The notes below the pieces were generated by a model, which saw nothing but the letters and a program-made list of their open reading frames with translations, made no database searches and was not told where the DNA came from. Below, piece after piece: positions 45,230 to 56,031 of a stretch of DNA of 64,000 nucleotides. Numbering within the stretch: the stretch's first letter is position 1; every line of letters begins with the position of its first letter. The DNA is from Capra hircus (Eukaryota > Chordata > Mammalia > Artiodactyla > Bovidae): NCBI RefSeq assembly GCF_001704415.2, contig NC_030808.1, positions 83,360,594 through 83,424,593 on the forward strand, given 5' to 3'. The position numbers were made by a program, and so were the translations under genes.

Positions 45230-45520
45230 CCATCCTTCTGGGCCTGGCTGACTCTTGCAAAATCATCAGCCCTCAGTCTGATCTCACTTTTTCATGGAAA
45301 CTTGCCTTGACCCAAATTCTGCTCTCACAGACTATTTCCACAGACTCTGTATTTCCACAGTACCCCTTGTATAATGCTATGGTATATGAAAATTATTTCT
45401 GCTTCTCCTATTAGACTGTGAACTACTCAAGAATAAGGGCCAATGCTTCTTTTCTTTTTTTCCCTTCTAGTCCAGCACATGGTAGGTTCTCAAGAAGTAA
45501 TGTTGGTGAAATTTCCAGTT
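45230..45520 (+). mobile_element. L2 LINE 3' end
   Basis: Follows the L2 tail order: GGCCTGGCTGACTCTTGCAA, TGGAAACTTGCCTTGACCC, TTAGACTGTGAACTACTCAAG, then GCACATGGTAGGTTCTCAAG. A 125-codon frame at 45037-45414 overlaps it and is incidental. Confidence 0.65.
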
Positions 45521-47271
45521 CTGATCTAGTTCATTTCAATCAAAGGGTGTTTGTTATATGGCGAGAAGCAGGACACTGAGAGAGAGAGGGGAACCCAACT
45601 TCTCACTCCTGCCTTTTCCTCCCGGAGTTATAGGGAGTTGAACTTGGTCTCCCTCTTTGGCTCAATTGCCTTCCAGAACATTGACCTATCAGTTTAGCAA
45701 CTTCTGTGAGGAGCAGCATGCAAGAGGGTGAGCAGGGAGGTGGGTAACAGATAGAAGGGCCTCTTCCCTATTATCATTATATTGCTTTAAACTTACAATC
45801 TAATTGTACCTACTCAGTGGATGGAGTCATATGCTAAATTAAATGGGGGCATTTTCATATTATATTTGCAGCCTTTCCTGAGCCGCCACACTGAGGACGA
45901 GACATTGAGTGCTGCATGACCCAATGTGGAGGGAAAGCATTAAGGGGTAGAAACCCCATCGCAAAGCAAAAAAAAAAAAAAGAAAGAAAAATCGAGAGGC
46001 TACTCTTTAGGCCTAATTTACCTTTTCTGCTCTGTGCTCGTGCATAATTTCTTGTAAAATTGGTAGCATTTTCCTTTCCTAGAATGCAGTTTGTCTCTTG
46101 AGAAAGAGTAGCTGACCAGTTATTCCTCTTTCCTTCTTCCTGGCATTTGTTCATACTAGCTCACTGCCCCACCCCTTGTTCCTTTCAACATAAAACAGAG
46201 ACAATGAGTAAGAAGGCTTGAAAGGAGAATTTGACGTGAACTTTGTTTCCTAGTTGCCATTTCAGGTTCCAAAGAATGAAACCACTCTTGTTCCTTTTTA
46301 TGATTCCTATTTGTCACAGTTTGCATCTTCCTAAATGTTACAATGGTTACCAGACACCAGAACTTTTCCCAGGTTGCACAATGGTTTATAGGCAGGTGGC
46401 ATGACATACAACAAGGAATGTAGGCACAACTGATGCACTAGGAGAGGAGAAAGACAGGATGCTCAGGGCAAGGAAAGGAGAGCTCTGTGCCTTAAATTAA
46501 TGAGGATCTCTCATTGTGGTCGGGTTGGGTGAGTGCTGAAAGTCTTCCCACAGCTCGTTTTTTATCAGATCTTTGCTGAGTGCCATCAGTGTGTAGAGAG
46601 GTATGTTAGGTGCCATGAAGGACCACAAGACCATACAACAATATCTTGAATCTCACATGACTCTGTTGTTATGATATTCTGTGAAATATGTAAAGAAAAT
46701 GCTATAAGAGCTCAGAAGAGAGAAGAAGCACTTTAGACAGGAAAAAAACAAGGAAAGCTTCAGGAGTGAAGTGGTCTTGACGGATGGATGAGATTTCCAC
46801 ATATAGATCAGAGAGGGACATTTCAGAGAGAGAGAACAGGATGGTGTTTAATAACTTTGGACACAGCTCAAACCTGGATTGAAATCCAGATGCTATGGTT
46901 GCTAGCTGTGTGATCTGGGGCAAGTGACTTGGCTTCTATTTCCAACCCCCCCACCCCCGCCCCCCGCCACTGGATTTGAAGTTTTAAATAGAGCTTGTTT
47001 AGGGAATTACAAACTATTGAGGTTGTCCATAACAGGGTGAGGATCCTTTTCAGATAGTAGTGAGAAATGGGATCTGGATAGATAGTTGGGAACAAACTGG
47101 GCAAGGTGTTTTCCACCAAGTTAAGAAGTTTAGGCACAGTGAGCAAGACCAGACCATTGGACATTCTGAGGAAGAAAAAATGGCAACCAGATGAAAGTGG
47201 TGGTGGTGTGCAGGATGGGCCAGAAGGAGGGGAGGAAGAGAGGGAGGGAGACCAGTTAGGGGATTCTTCCC
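45521..47271. other. MCF2L2 intron, unique
   Basis: About 1.75 kb without recognised repeats. Includes an A-tract of 14 near 45968 and a C-rich stretch at 46945-46968. Open frames on the minus strand (45855-46407, 46868-47413) lack any domain and in part read through BovB. Confidence 0.4.
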
Positions 47272-47695
47272 TGTTGTTGTTCATGTCTGACTCTTTGTGA
47301 CCCCATGGAGTGCAGCACGCTAGGCTTCTCTGTCCTTCACTATCTCCTGGAGTTTGCTCAAACTCATGGTTATTGACTTGGTAGTGCCATCCAACCATCT
47401 CATCCTCTGTCACCCCCTTTTCCTCCTGGCTTCAATCTTTCCCAGCATCAGGGGCTTTTCTAATGAGTTGGCTGTTTGCATCAGGTGGCCAAAGTATTGG
47501 AGCTTTAGCTTCAGCATCAGTCATTCCAATGAATATTCAGGGTTGATTTCCTTTAGGACTGACTGGTTTGACCTTTTTGCTGTTCAAGGGACTCTCAAGA
47601 ATCTTCTCTAGCACCACAGCTCAAAAGCATCAATTCTTTGGCACTCAGCCTTCTTTGTGGTCCAGCTCTCATATCCACACATGACTACTGGAATA
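47272..47695 (-). mobile_element. BovB LINE 3' fragment, diverged
   Basis: Complement of the BovB 3' 424 bp, 5'-truncated after the CESWTTKKAE-type segment (TCCACACATGACTACTGGAA). Frame broken. Confidence 0.88.
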
Positions 47696-47868
47696 GGTGC
47701 AAAGTGAAGAGGGGGTGAGCTGCCTGAGGGCAAGAGGACTAGATAGAAGGGGATGGATGGAAGCAGCAGACACTGGGGACTGGTGGAGGGGGGAAGGAAG
47801 AGTGAGGAACCAGCCGTGATCCTTAGCTTGAGGAATTCTATTCACAGTCAGATCTTTATGCTTTTACA

Positions 47869-47996
47869 TGTCTGCTGCTGCTGCTAAGTCACTTCAGTCA
47901 TGTCCGACTCTGTGCGACCCCATAGATGGCAGCCTACCAGGCTTCTCCATCCCTGGGATTCTCCAGGCAAGAACACTGGAGTGGGTTGCCATTTTG
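47869..47996 (-). mobile_element. Bov-A2 fragment
   Basis: CTGCTGCTGCTGCTAAGTCA start and one BovA unit in complement, truncated after GGGTTGCCATTT. Confidence 0.85.
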
Positions 47997-49264
47997 AGGT
48001 CTCATTTTAAACATGCCTTCAGTGGCTACAGAGTGGTTTGAAAAGGCATTAGTAACATATTCTGAGGCACAGAAATGGTCAACTTTTTAAAAATTTAAAT
48101 TGCTTTTCTAAAAATCGTATTTGTATAACTAAGCATACATTTTTATTACCCTATTCCTCTATTTGGTTTCTATGTTAAACTCACAGTTATGTGTTCATTA
48201 CTTGAGAGGGCTTGGAGAAGTTACTTTTATTAGAAAGAAACAAGAGCCATATTTCATAACTGTGAATTTTATGATTATCTACTATTTCTATAAGTCTTTT
48301 TCTATAATGAATCTGTTGAGAAGCCTATTTAAGTTTGAAAAATTCTTCCATGTCCATTTTCCTCCCAAAGAGTCTGATGAATAGTCCTTGAGAAGACTCA
48401 TATCCTCTTTTATGATATGATATTCTATGATTCTCTCATAGAATGCTGTCTGACATTTCTACTTTGGGAGGAGGGGAGGAGGACAGCATTATTATTTGGC
48501 CTGTGAATTCTAAACAGACTTGCTCCTTTGTATCAAAAGACTGAATGGGATTGTAACAATCTGTCAGCTTTAAAAACCAGCCTTATCAGAGAAGTGAGTT
48601 TGATCTGAGCTTCTTACTATTATGAAGGCAATGGAAAAAGCCCCTGATTTTAAGTAGTTTTAAATACTATAAATAGGAAAAGTGCTGCTTTGATTGAGTA
48701 GCTAAGGCAAGATGTGTTGTTTCCTGGTCTGGCTGTGGAATTGCTCCCCTAAATCAGGAAAATGGAATCATTCATTTGACTTCTAGGATAGAAGTTCAGA
48801 GTGGGGAGTCTTATTGGGCTGTAGTCTTGTACAAGATGGATGAATTTGCTTCAGAACCCTCTGGAAGGATACCTTGAGAGACCAGACCTTAGGCACACAA
48901 GTGAGGCTCAAAATTAGAGCACATCCCGTAGACTTATAAATAAATGTTTGATGTTGGCAAGTAAGTCTTATATGCTAGGAGTATTTGAATGGATTATATT
49001 AGAGGATAGGAAAAAAATTTAATATGCCATATTCCTGTTCTTCTGTATGTAAGAACCAGGGAGTCTAACATTTCTCCCTAGTAGAATAACTTAGTGTGTA
49101 TAAGACATTTGTTATTTTGCTTAGGTGATTGTTTTAGAATACTGCACTATATTCTGCCTTTTTGTCATCCTGTGAGGTAGGGGCTCAATTTCTTTTTTCT
49201 GATAATTCAGGTTTTTTTAGACATTCAAAACACAGCCTCTTGCTTGTATTCATAGGTTCTAATA
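47997..49264. other. MCF2L2 intron, unique
   Basis: No recognised repeat over about 1.27 kb. Confidence 0.4.
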
Positions 49265-49386
49265 GAGAAGGAAATGGCAACCCACTCCAGTACTCTTGCC
49301 TAGAAAATTCCATGGATGGAGGAGCCTGGTGGGCTACAGTCCATGGGGTTGCAAAGAGTCGGACACAACTGAGCGACTTCACTTCA
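49265..49386 (+). mobile_element. BovA monomer
   Basis: One sense BovA unit, GAGAAGGAAATGGCAACCCA to AACTGAGCGACTTCACTTCA, without head. Confidence 0.88.
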
Positions 49387-50279
49387 ATGATTGTAAATAT
49401 CTGGAGTCTTTTCTTACTCAGTGGTATTATCGATTATAAAACAGATAATTGCTCTAGCTTTGTGAAAAATTGTCTTGGTATTTTGATAGTGATTGTATTG
49501 AATCTGTAGAATGCCTTGGGTAGTTTGGTCACTGTCATGATACTAATTCTTTTAATCCATTAACTTGGTATATCTTTCCATTTGTTTGTATTGTCTTCAA
49601 CTTCTTTCATCAAGGTCTTATAATTTTCCCAGTACAGAGCCTTTAACTACTTTTTAAAAAAATTATTTATTTGTTTATTTATTTTAATTGGAGGCTAATT
49701 ACTTTACAATATTATAGTGGTTTTGCCATATGATGACATGAATCAGCCATGGGTGTATATGTGTTCCCCATCCTGAACCCCCCTCCCACCTCCCTCTCCA
49801 TCCCATCCCTCAGGGTCATCCCAGGGACCCCGAGCACCTTGTCTCATGCATCGAACCTGTACTGGCAATCTGTTTCACATATGATAATATGCATGTTTCA
49901 ATGCTATTCTCTCAAATCATCCCACCCTCACCTTTTCCCACAGAGTCCAAAAGACTGTCCTTTACATCTGTGTCTCTTTTGCTGTCTTGCATATAGGGTT
50001 ATCATTACCATCTTTCTAAATTCCATATATATCTGCTAGTATACTGTATTGGTGTTTTTCTTTCTGACTTACTTCACTCTGTATAACAGGCTCCAGTTTC
50101 ATCCACCTCATTAGAACTGATTTAAGTGCATTCTTTTTAATGGCTGAATAATATTCCATTGTGTATATGTATGACAACTTTCTTATCCATTCATCTGCTG
50201 ATGGACATCTAGGTTGCTTCCATGTCCTGGCTGTTGTAAACAGTGCTGTGATGAACACTGGGGTACACGTGTCTCTTTC

Positions 50280-50296
50280 TTTCTTTTTTTTTTTTT
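50280..50296 (-). repeat. Poly(T) tract flanked by a 16-bp direct duplication
   Basis: TTTC followed by 13 T lies between two perfect copies of TACACGTGTCTCTTTC (50264-50279 and 50297-50312). The added 33 bases keep the surrounding L1 ORF2 frame open, adding a short Lys run. Confidence 0.85.
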
Positions 50297-50421
50297 TACA
50301 CGTGTCTCTTTCAATTCTGGTTTCCTTGGTGTGTATGCCCAGCAGTGGGATTGCTGGGTCGTATGGCAGTTCTATTTCCAGTTTTTTAAGGAATCTCCAC
50401 ACTGTTCTCCATAGTGGCTGT

Positions 50422-50694
50422 GCTACTGCTGCTAAGTCGCTTCAGTCATGTCTGACTCTGTGCGACCCCATAGACGGCAGCCCACCAGGCTCCCCCGTCC
50501 CTGGGATTCTCCAGGCAAGAACACTGGAGTGGGTTGCCATTTCCTTCTCCAATGCATGAAAGTGAAAAGTGAAAGTGAAGTCACTCAGTCATGTCCGACC
50601 CTTAGCGACCCCATGGACTGCAGCCTACCAGGCTCCTCCGTCCATGGGATTTTCCAGGCAAGAGTACTGGAGTGGGGTGCCATTGCCTTCTCCA
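50422..50694 (-). mobile_element. Bov-A2 SINE
   Basis: BovA dimer in complement with a short CTGCTGCT start. Duplication ATAGTGGCTGT at 50411-50421 and 50695-50705. Nested in the ruminant L1. Confidence 0.95.
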
Positions 50695-51734
50695 ATAGTG
50701 GCTGTACTCATTTGCTTTCCCACCAACAGTGTGAGAGGGTTCCCTTTTCTCTGCACCCTCTCCAGCATTTATTGTTTGTAGACTTTTTGATAGCCCCTAT
50801 TCTGACTGGCATGAGATGGTACCTCATGGTGGTTTTGATTTGCATTTCTCTGATAATGAGTGATGTTGAGCATTTTTTCATGTGTTTGTTAGCCATCTGT
50901 ATGTCTTCTTTGGAGAAATGTCTGTTTAGTTCTTTGGCCCATTTTTTGATTGGGTCGTTTATTTTTCTAGAATTGAGCTGCAGGAGCTGCTTGTATATTT
51001 TTGAGATTAATTCTTTGTCAGTTGCTTCGTTTGCTATTATTTTCTCTCATTCTAAAGGCTGTCTTTTCACCTTGCTTATAGTTTCCTTTGTTGTACAAAA
51101 GCTTTTAAGTTTAATTAGGTCCCATTTATTTTTGCTTTTATTTCCATTACTCTGGGAGGTGGGTCATAGAGGATCCTGCTGTGATTTATGGCAGAGAGTG
51201 TTTTGGCTATGTTTTCTTCTAGGAGTTTTATAGTTTCTGGTCTTACATTTAGATCTTTAATTCATTTTGAGTTTATTTTTGTGTATGGTCCCTTTAACTC
51301 CTTAGTTAGATTTATGCCTAGATTTTTTTTTGATGCAATTATAAATGAGATTGTTTCCTAATTTCTATTTCTGGTAGTTTGTGTTAATATACAGAAATGC
51401 AACAGATTTCTGAATATTCATTTTGTATCCCGCAACTTTACTGAATTCATTGATGAGGCCCGTTAGTTTTCTGGTGGCATCTTTAGGATTTTCTATGTAT
51501 AGTATCATGTCATCTGCAAACAGAGTTTTACTTCTTCCTTTCCAATTTGGATTCTTTTAATTTTCCCTGCTGTCTTATTGCTGAGGCTAGGACTTCCAAT
51601 ATTATGTTGAATAAAAGTGGCAAGAGTGAGTTCTTGTCTTGTTCCTGATCTTAGAAGGAAATGCATTAGACTTTACATGGTTGAGCATGGTGTTAGCTCT
51701 GGGCTTTATTGAATTTTTTTTAAAATTGAAGTAG

Positions 51735-51945
51735 AGTTACAGGGCTATGCTGGTGACTTAGACCATAAAGAATCTGCCTGCAATGCAGGAGAACAGGTTC
51801 AATCCCTAGATTGGGAAGATCCCCTGGAGAAGGTAATGGCTACCCACTCTAGTATTTTTGTCTGGAGAATTATATGTACAGAGGAGCCTGATGGGCTACA
51901 GTCCATGTCGAAATGAGTAGGATACAACTGAGCAACTAACACTTT
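51735..51945 (+). mobile_element. Bov-tA SINE, diverged
   Basis: Head GGGCTATGCTGGTGACTTAG, BovA unit, end GCAACTAACACTTTACTTT. Inserted at the 3' end of an antisense L1 3' UTR. Confidence 0.85.
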
Positions 51946-51949
51946 ACTT

Positions 51950-52139
51950 TGCTTCTCTTGATTTACAACGTTGTGTTACTTTCAGGTGTACAACAAAGTG
52001 ATTATGTGTGTGTGTGTGTGTGTGTGTGTATCTCTTTTCTTTTTCAGATTCTTTTCCATTATAGGTTATTACAAAATATTGACTATAGTTCCCTGTGCTA
52101 TCCAGTAGGCATCTATTGGTTATCTATTTTATATATGGT
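51950..52139 (-). mobile_element. L1 3' UTR, antisense, left part
   Basis: GATTTACAACGTTGTGTTAC, GGTGTACAACAAAGTGATTA and TTCCATTATAGGTTATTACA are the complement of an L1MA-type 3' UTR. It includes a (TG)n run at 52003-52028. It continues after the BovB insertion at 56032. Confidence 0.8.
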
Positions 52140-52268
52140 AGTGTATCTATGTGAGATGAGTGCAATTGTGCGGTAGTTTGAGCATTCTTTTGCATTGCCT
52201 TTCTTTGGAATTGGAATGAAAACTGACCGTTTCCAGTCCTGTGACCACTGCTGAGTTTTCCAAATTTG

Positions 52269-52808
52269 CTAGTATATTGAGTGCAGCACTTTCACAGCAT
52301 CATCTTTCAGGATTTGAAACAGCTCAACTGGAATTCTATCATCTCCACTAGCTTTGTTCATAGTGATGCTTTCTAAGGCCCACTTGACTTCACATTCCAA
52401 GATGTCTGGCTCTAGATTAGTGATCACATCATCATGATTATCTGGGTCGTGAAGATCTTTTTTGTATAGTTCTGTGTATTCTTGCCACCGCTTCTTAATA
52501 TCTTCTGCTTCTGTTAGGTCCATACCATCTCTGTCCTTTATCGAGCCCATCTTTGCATGCAATGTTCCCTTGGTATCTCTAATTTTCTTGAAGAGATCTC
52601 TAGTCTTTCCCATTCTGTTGTTTTCCTCTATTTCTTTGCATTGATTGCTGAAGAAGGCTTTCTTATCTCTTCTTGCTATTCTTCGGAACTCTGCATTCAG
52701 ATGCTTATATCTTTCCTTTTCTCCTTTGCTTTTTGCTTCTCTTCTTTTCACAGCTATTTGTAAGGCCTCCCCAGACAGCCATTTTGCTTTTTTGCATTTC
52801 TTTCCCAC
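52269..52808 (-). pseudogene. BovB linker and early RT (in inverted arm)
   Basis: 179 codons in a different phase from the endonuclease segment, because of the upstream frameshift. Contains KKCKKAKWLSGEALQ, RMGKTRDLFKKIRDT, and NKASGDDRIPVELF. One codon is missing in the QEYTELYKKD segment (QEYTEELYKKD in the 37734 copy). Confidence 0.9.
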
Positions 52809-53746
52809 GGGGATGGTCTTGATCCCTGTCTCCTATACAATGTCACGAACCTCATTCCATAGTTCATCAGGCACTCTATCAGATCTAGGCCCTTAAATCT
52901 ATTTCTCACTTCCACTGTATAATCATAAGGGATTTGATTTAGGTCATACCTGAATGGTCTAGCTGTTTTCCCTACTTTCTTCAATTTAAGTCTGAATTTG
53001 GTAATAAGGATTTTATGATCTGAGCCACCGTCAGCTCCTGGTCTTGTTTTTGTTGGCTGTATAGAACTTCTCCATCTTTGGCTGCATAGAATATAATCAA
53101 TCTGATTTTGGTGTTGACCATCTGATGATGTCCATGTGTAGAGTCTTCTCTTGTGTTGTTGGAAGAGGGTGTTTGCTATGACCAGTGCATTTTCTTGGCA
53201 AAACTCTGTTAGTCTTTGCCCTGCTTCATTCTGCATTCCAAGGCTAAATTTGCCTGTTACTCCAGGTGTTTCTTGGCTTCCTACTTTTGCATTCCAGTCC
53301 CCTATAATGAAAAGGACATCTTTTTTGGGTGTTAGTTCTAAAAGGTCTTGTAGGTCTTCATAAAACCATTCAGCTTCTTCAGCATTACTGGTTGGGGCAT
53401 AGACTTGGATAACTGTGATATTGAATGGTTTCCCTTGGAGACGAACAGAGATCATTCTGTCGTTTTTGAGATTGCATCCAAGTACTACATTTTGGACTCT
53501 TTTGTTGACCATGATGGCTACTCCATTTCTTCTGAGGGATTCCTGCCCGTAGTAGTAGATATAATGGTCATCTGAGTTAAATTCACCCATTCCAGTCCAT
53601 TTTAGTTCACTGATTCCTAGAATGTCGACGTTCACCCTTGCCATCTCTTGCATGACCACTTCCAATTTGCCTTGATTCATGGACCTGACATTCAAGGTTC
53701 CTATGTAATATTGCTCTTTACAGCATTGGATCTTGCTTTCTATCAC
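52754..53746 (-). pseudogene. BovB ORF N-terminus and endonuclease (in inverted arm)
   Basis: 330 codons beginning MIESKIQCCKEQYYIGTLNV, the natural start region of the BovB ORF missing from the 37734 copy. Endonuclease motifs ISELKWTG, IGDWNAKVG and GGSDHKILI (Lys after SDH) are present. A deletion of about 4 bases near 52878 shifts the frame, so the last codons are out of phase. Confidence 0.9.
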
Positions 53747-53749
53747 CAG

Positions 53750-54510
53750 TCACATCCACAAGTGGGTATTGTTTTTGCTTTGGCTCCATCCCTTCATTCT
53801 TTCTGGAGTTATTTCTACACTGATCTCCAGTAGCATATTGGGCACCTAATGACCTGGGGAGTTCCTCTTTTGGTATCCTATCATTTTGCCTTTTCATACT
53901 GTTCATGGGGTTCTCAAGGCAAGAACATTGAAGTGGCTTTCCATTCCCTTCTCCAGTGGATCACATTCTGTCAGACCTCTCTACCATGACCCGCCCATCT
54001 TGGGTTGCCCCGCAGGCAAGGCTTGGTTTCATTGAGTTAGACGAGGCTGTGGTCCTAGTGTGATTAGATTGACTAGTTTTCTGTGAGTATGGTTTCAGTG
54101 CGTCTCCCCTCTGATGCCCTCTTGCAACACCTACCATCTTACTTGGGTTTCTCTTACCTTGGGCGTGGGGTATCTCTTCACACCTGCTCCAGCAAAGCTT
54201 AGCCGCTGCTCCTTACCTTGGCCGAGTGTTATCTCCTTACCGCCGCTGTTCCTGACCTTCAACGTGGGATAGCTCCTCTAGGCCCTCCTGTGCCTGCGCA
54301 GCAACCGCTCCTCCGGTTGCTCCTCCCAGCTGCCACCACTGGCCTCCAGCGCGAGGTGGCTTCTCCCGGCCACCACTGGCCTCGGATGTGGGGTAGCTCC
54401 TCTCAGCCGCCGCTCTTGACCTCGGATGCAGGATGTCTCCTCCTGGCCGCCACTGACCTTGGACGCAGGGTAGCTCCTCTGGGCCGCCTGCGCTCAGTGC
54501 GCCGGCTGGC
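53750..54510 (-). promoter_or_regulatory. BovB 5' UTR with GC-rich tandem units
   Basis: Upstream (minus-strand sense) of the BovB ORF. 54200-54510 is markedly GC-rich and made of degenerate ~37-40-base units around GGGTAGCTCCTCT (for example near 54391, 54431 and 54468, on the + strand). 53904-53966 contains a BovA-like module. RTE 5' UTRs are presumed to carry the promoter, but no promoter activity can be read from sequence alone. Confidence 0.7.
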
Positions 54511-54513
54511 AGA

Positions 54514-55065
54514 ATGCTCAACTACCGCACAATTGCACTCATCTCACATGCTAGTACAGTAATGCTCAAAATTCTCCAAGCCAGGCTTCAGCAATACGTG
54601 AACCGTGAACTCCCTGATGTTCAAGCTGGTTTTAGAAAAGGCAGAGGAACCAGAGATCAAATTGCCAACATCTGCTGGATCATGGAAAAAGCAAGAGAGT
54701 TCCAGAAAAACATCTATTTCTGCTTTATTGACTATGCCAAAGCCTTTGACTGTGTGGATCACAATAAACTGTGGAAAATTCTGAAAGAGATGGGAATACC
54801 GGACCACCTAACCTGCCTCTTGAGAAATCTGTATGCAGTCCAGGAAGCAACAGTTAGAACTGGACATGGAACAACAGACTGGTTCCAAATAGGAAAAGGA
54901 GTGCGTCAAGGCTGTATATTGTCACCCTGCTTATTTAACTTATATGCAGAGTACATCATGAGAAACGCCGGACTGGAAGAAACACAAGCTGGAATCAAAA
55001 TTGCCTGGAGAAATATCAATAACCTCAGATATGCAGGTGACACGCCCCCTTATGGCAGAAAGTGA
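54514..55065 (+). pseudogene. BovB RT core (in sense arm), active site mutated
   Basis: 183 codons with LQARLQQYVNRELPDVQAGF, FIDYAKAFDCVDHNK, and QGCILSPCLFNLYAEYI. The catalytic box reads YAGD rather than YADD (codon near 55037), then the frame shifts. This copy could not encode active RT even without the inversion. Confidence 0.9.
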
Positions 55066-55669
55066 AGAGGAGCTAAAAAGCCTCTTGATGAAAGTGAAAG
55101 AGGAGAGTGAAAAAGTTGGCTTAAAGCTCAACATTCAGAAAACGAAGATCATGGCATCTGGTCCCATCACTCCATGGGAAATAGATGGGGAAACAGTGAA
55201 AACAGTGTCAGACTTTATTTTTTGGGGCTCCAAAATCACTGAGGATGGTGACTGCAGCCATGAAATTAAAAGACGCTTACTCCTTGGAAGAAAAGTTATG
55301 ACCAACCTAGATAGTATATTCAAAAGCAGAGACATTAATTTGCCGACTAAGCTCGGTCTAGTCAAGGCTATGGTTTTTCCAGTAGTCATATATGGATGTG
55401 AGAGTTGGACTGTGAAGAAGGCTGAGCGCCAAAGAACTGATGCTTTTGAACTGTGGTGTTGGAGAAGACTCTTGAGAGTCCCTTGGACTGCAAGGAGATC
55501 CAACCAGTCCATTCTGAAGGAGATCAACCCTGGGATTTCTTTGGAAGGAATGATGCTAAAGCTGAAACTCCAGTACTTTGGCCACCTCATGCGAAGAGTT
55601 GACTCATTGGAAAAGACTCTGATGCTGGGAGGGATTGGGGCAAGAGGAGAAGGGGACGACAGAGGATGA
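55001..55669 (+). pseudogene. BovB RT C-terminal region (in sense arm)
   Basis: 222 codons in a shifted phase: MAESEEELKSLLMKVKEESE, LNIQKTKIMASGP, YGCESWTVKKAERQRTDAF, SLEKTLMLGGIG, then a second shift before the tail. Confidence 0.9.
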
Positions 55670-55817
55670 GATGGCTGGATGGCATCACCGACTCAATGGA
55701 CACGAGTCTGAGTGAACTCTGGGAGTTGGTGATGGACAGGGAGGCCTGGCGTGCTGCAATTCATGGGGTCGCAAAGAGTTGGACACGACTGAGCGACTGA
55801 ACTGAAGTGTATCTATG

Positions 55818-56030
55818 TTGGGGCTTCCCAGGTGACTCAGTGGTAAAGAATCCTCCAGCCAATGCAAGGAGATGCAGGAGTTCAGTCCCTGAGTCAGGAA
55901 GATCCCCTGGTGGAAGAAATGGCAACCCACTCCAGTATTCTTGCCTGGAGAATCTCATGGACAGAAGAACCTGATGTACTGCAGTCCGTAGGGTCACAAA
56001 GAGTCAGACATGACTGAGTGACTGAGCATG
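55818..56030 (+). mobile_element. Bov-tA SINE abutting the BovB insertion
   Basis: Head GGGGCTTCCCAGGTGACTCA starts right after the right-hand BovB target duplication. BovA end GACATGACTGAGTGACTGAG. It shares the same neighbourhood as the BovB 3' end. Confidence 0.9.
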
Positions 56031-56031
56031 C

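Larger units (their letters stand above)
49649..51290 (-). mobile_element. Ruminant L1, 5'-truncated, nested in older L1
   Basis: Antisense copy whose 3' end (TTTAAAAAAATTATTTATTT, GGAGGCTAATTACTTTACAA) is at the left. Bounded by CCTTTAACT at 49640-49648 and 51291-51299. The ORF2 C-terminus is readable on the minus strand at 50016-50402 (YDPAIPLLGIHTKETRIERD, TWKQPRCPSADEWIRKL, YIYTMEYYSAIKKNALKS). Higher similarity to the family than its host L1 implies a younger age. Contains a poly(T) insertion and a Bov-A2. Confidence 0.88.
49387..51725 (-). mobile_element. Older L1 ORF2 segment, antisense, interrupted by a younger L1
   Basis: 49387-49639 (TGGTATTTTGATAGTGATTG, TCATCAAGGTCTTATAATTT) and 51300-51725 (TTAGTTAGATTTATGCCTAG, GATGCAATTATAAATGAGAT, TAGTATCATGTCATCTGCAA) are consecutive parts of antisense L1 ORF2. 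The sequence resumes exactly across the inner insertion. Confidence 0.82.
52152..55805 (+). mobile_element. BovB LINE reaching its 5' UTR, inverted at insertion (twin-priming structure)
   Basis: One insertion bounded by the perfect 12-bp duplication AGTGTATCTATG (52140-52151, 55806-55817). 52152-54510 is antisense: from mid-RT (KECSNYRTIALIS region) back through the linker, endonuclease and a GC-rich 5' UTR. 54511-55805 is sense: from the same RT point to the 3' end. A 36/37-base stretch is present in both arms (52152-52188 and 54511-54546). This order, inverted 5' part then sense 3' part, is that expected from twin priming. Confidence 0.95.

Noticed and set aside
45855..46407. Two adjacent minus-strand open frames as a small gene
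   Set aside because: Low-complexity Lys/Phe stretches arise from an A-tract; no homology or regulatory context.
50448..51233. 261-codon open frame on the + strand
   Set aside because: Runs through a Bov-A2 into the antisense of the ruminant L1; no protein family.
54218..54562. GC-rich open frames and apparent CpG-rich promoter-like region
   Set aside because: It is the BovB 5' UTR tandem region inside an insertion, not a host gene promoter.
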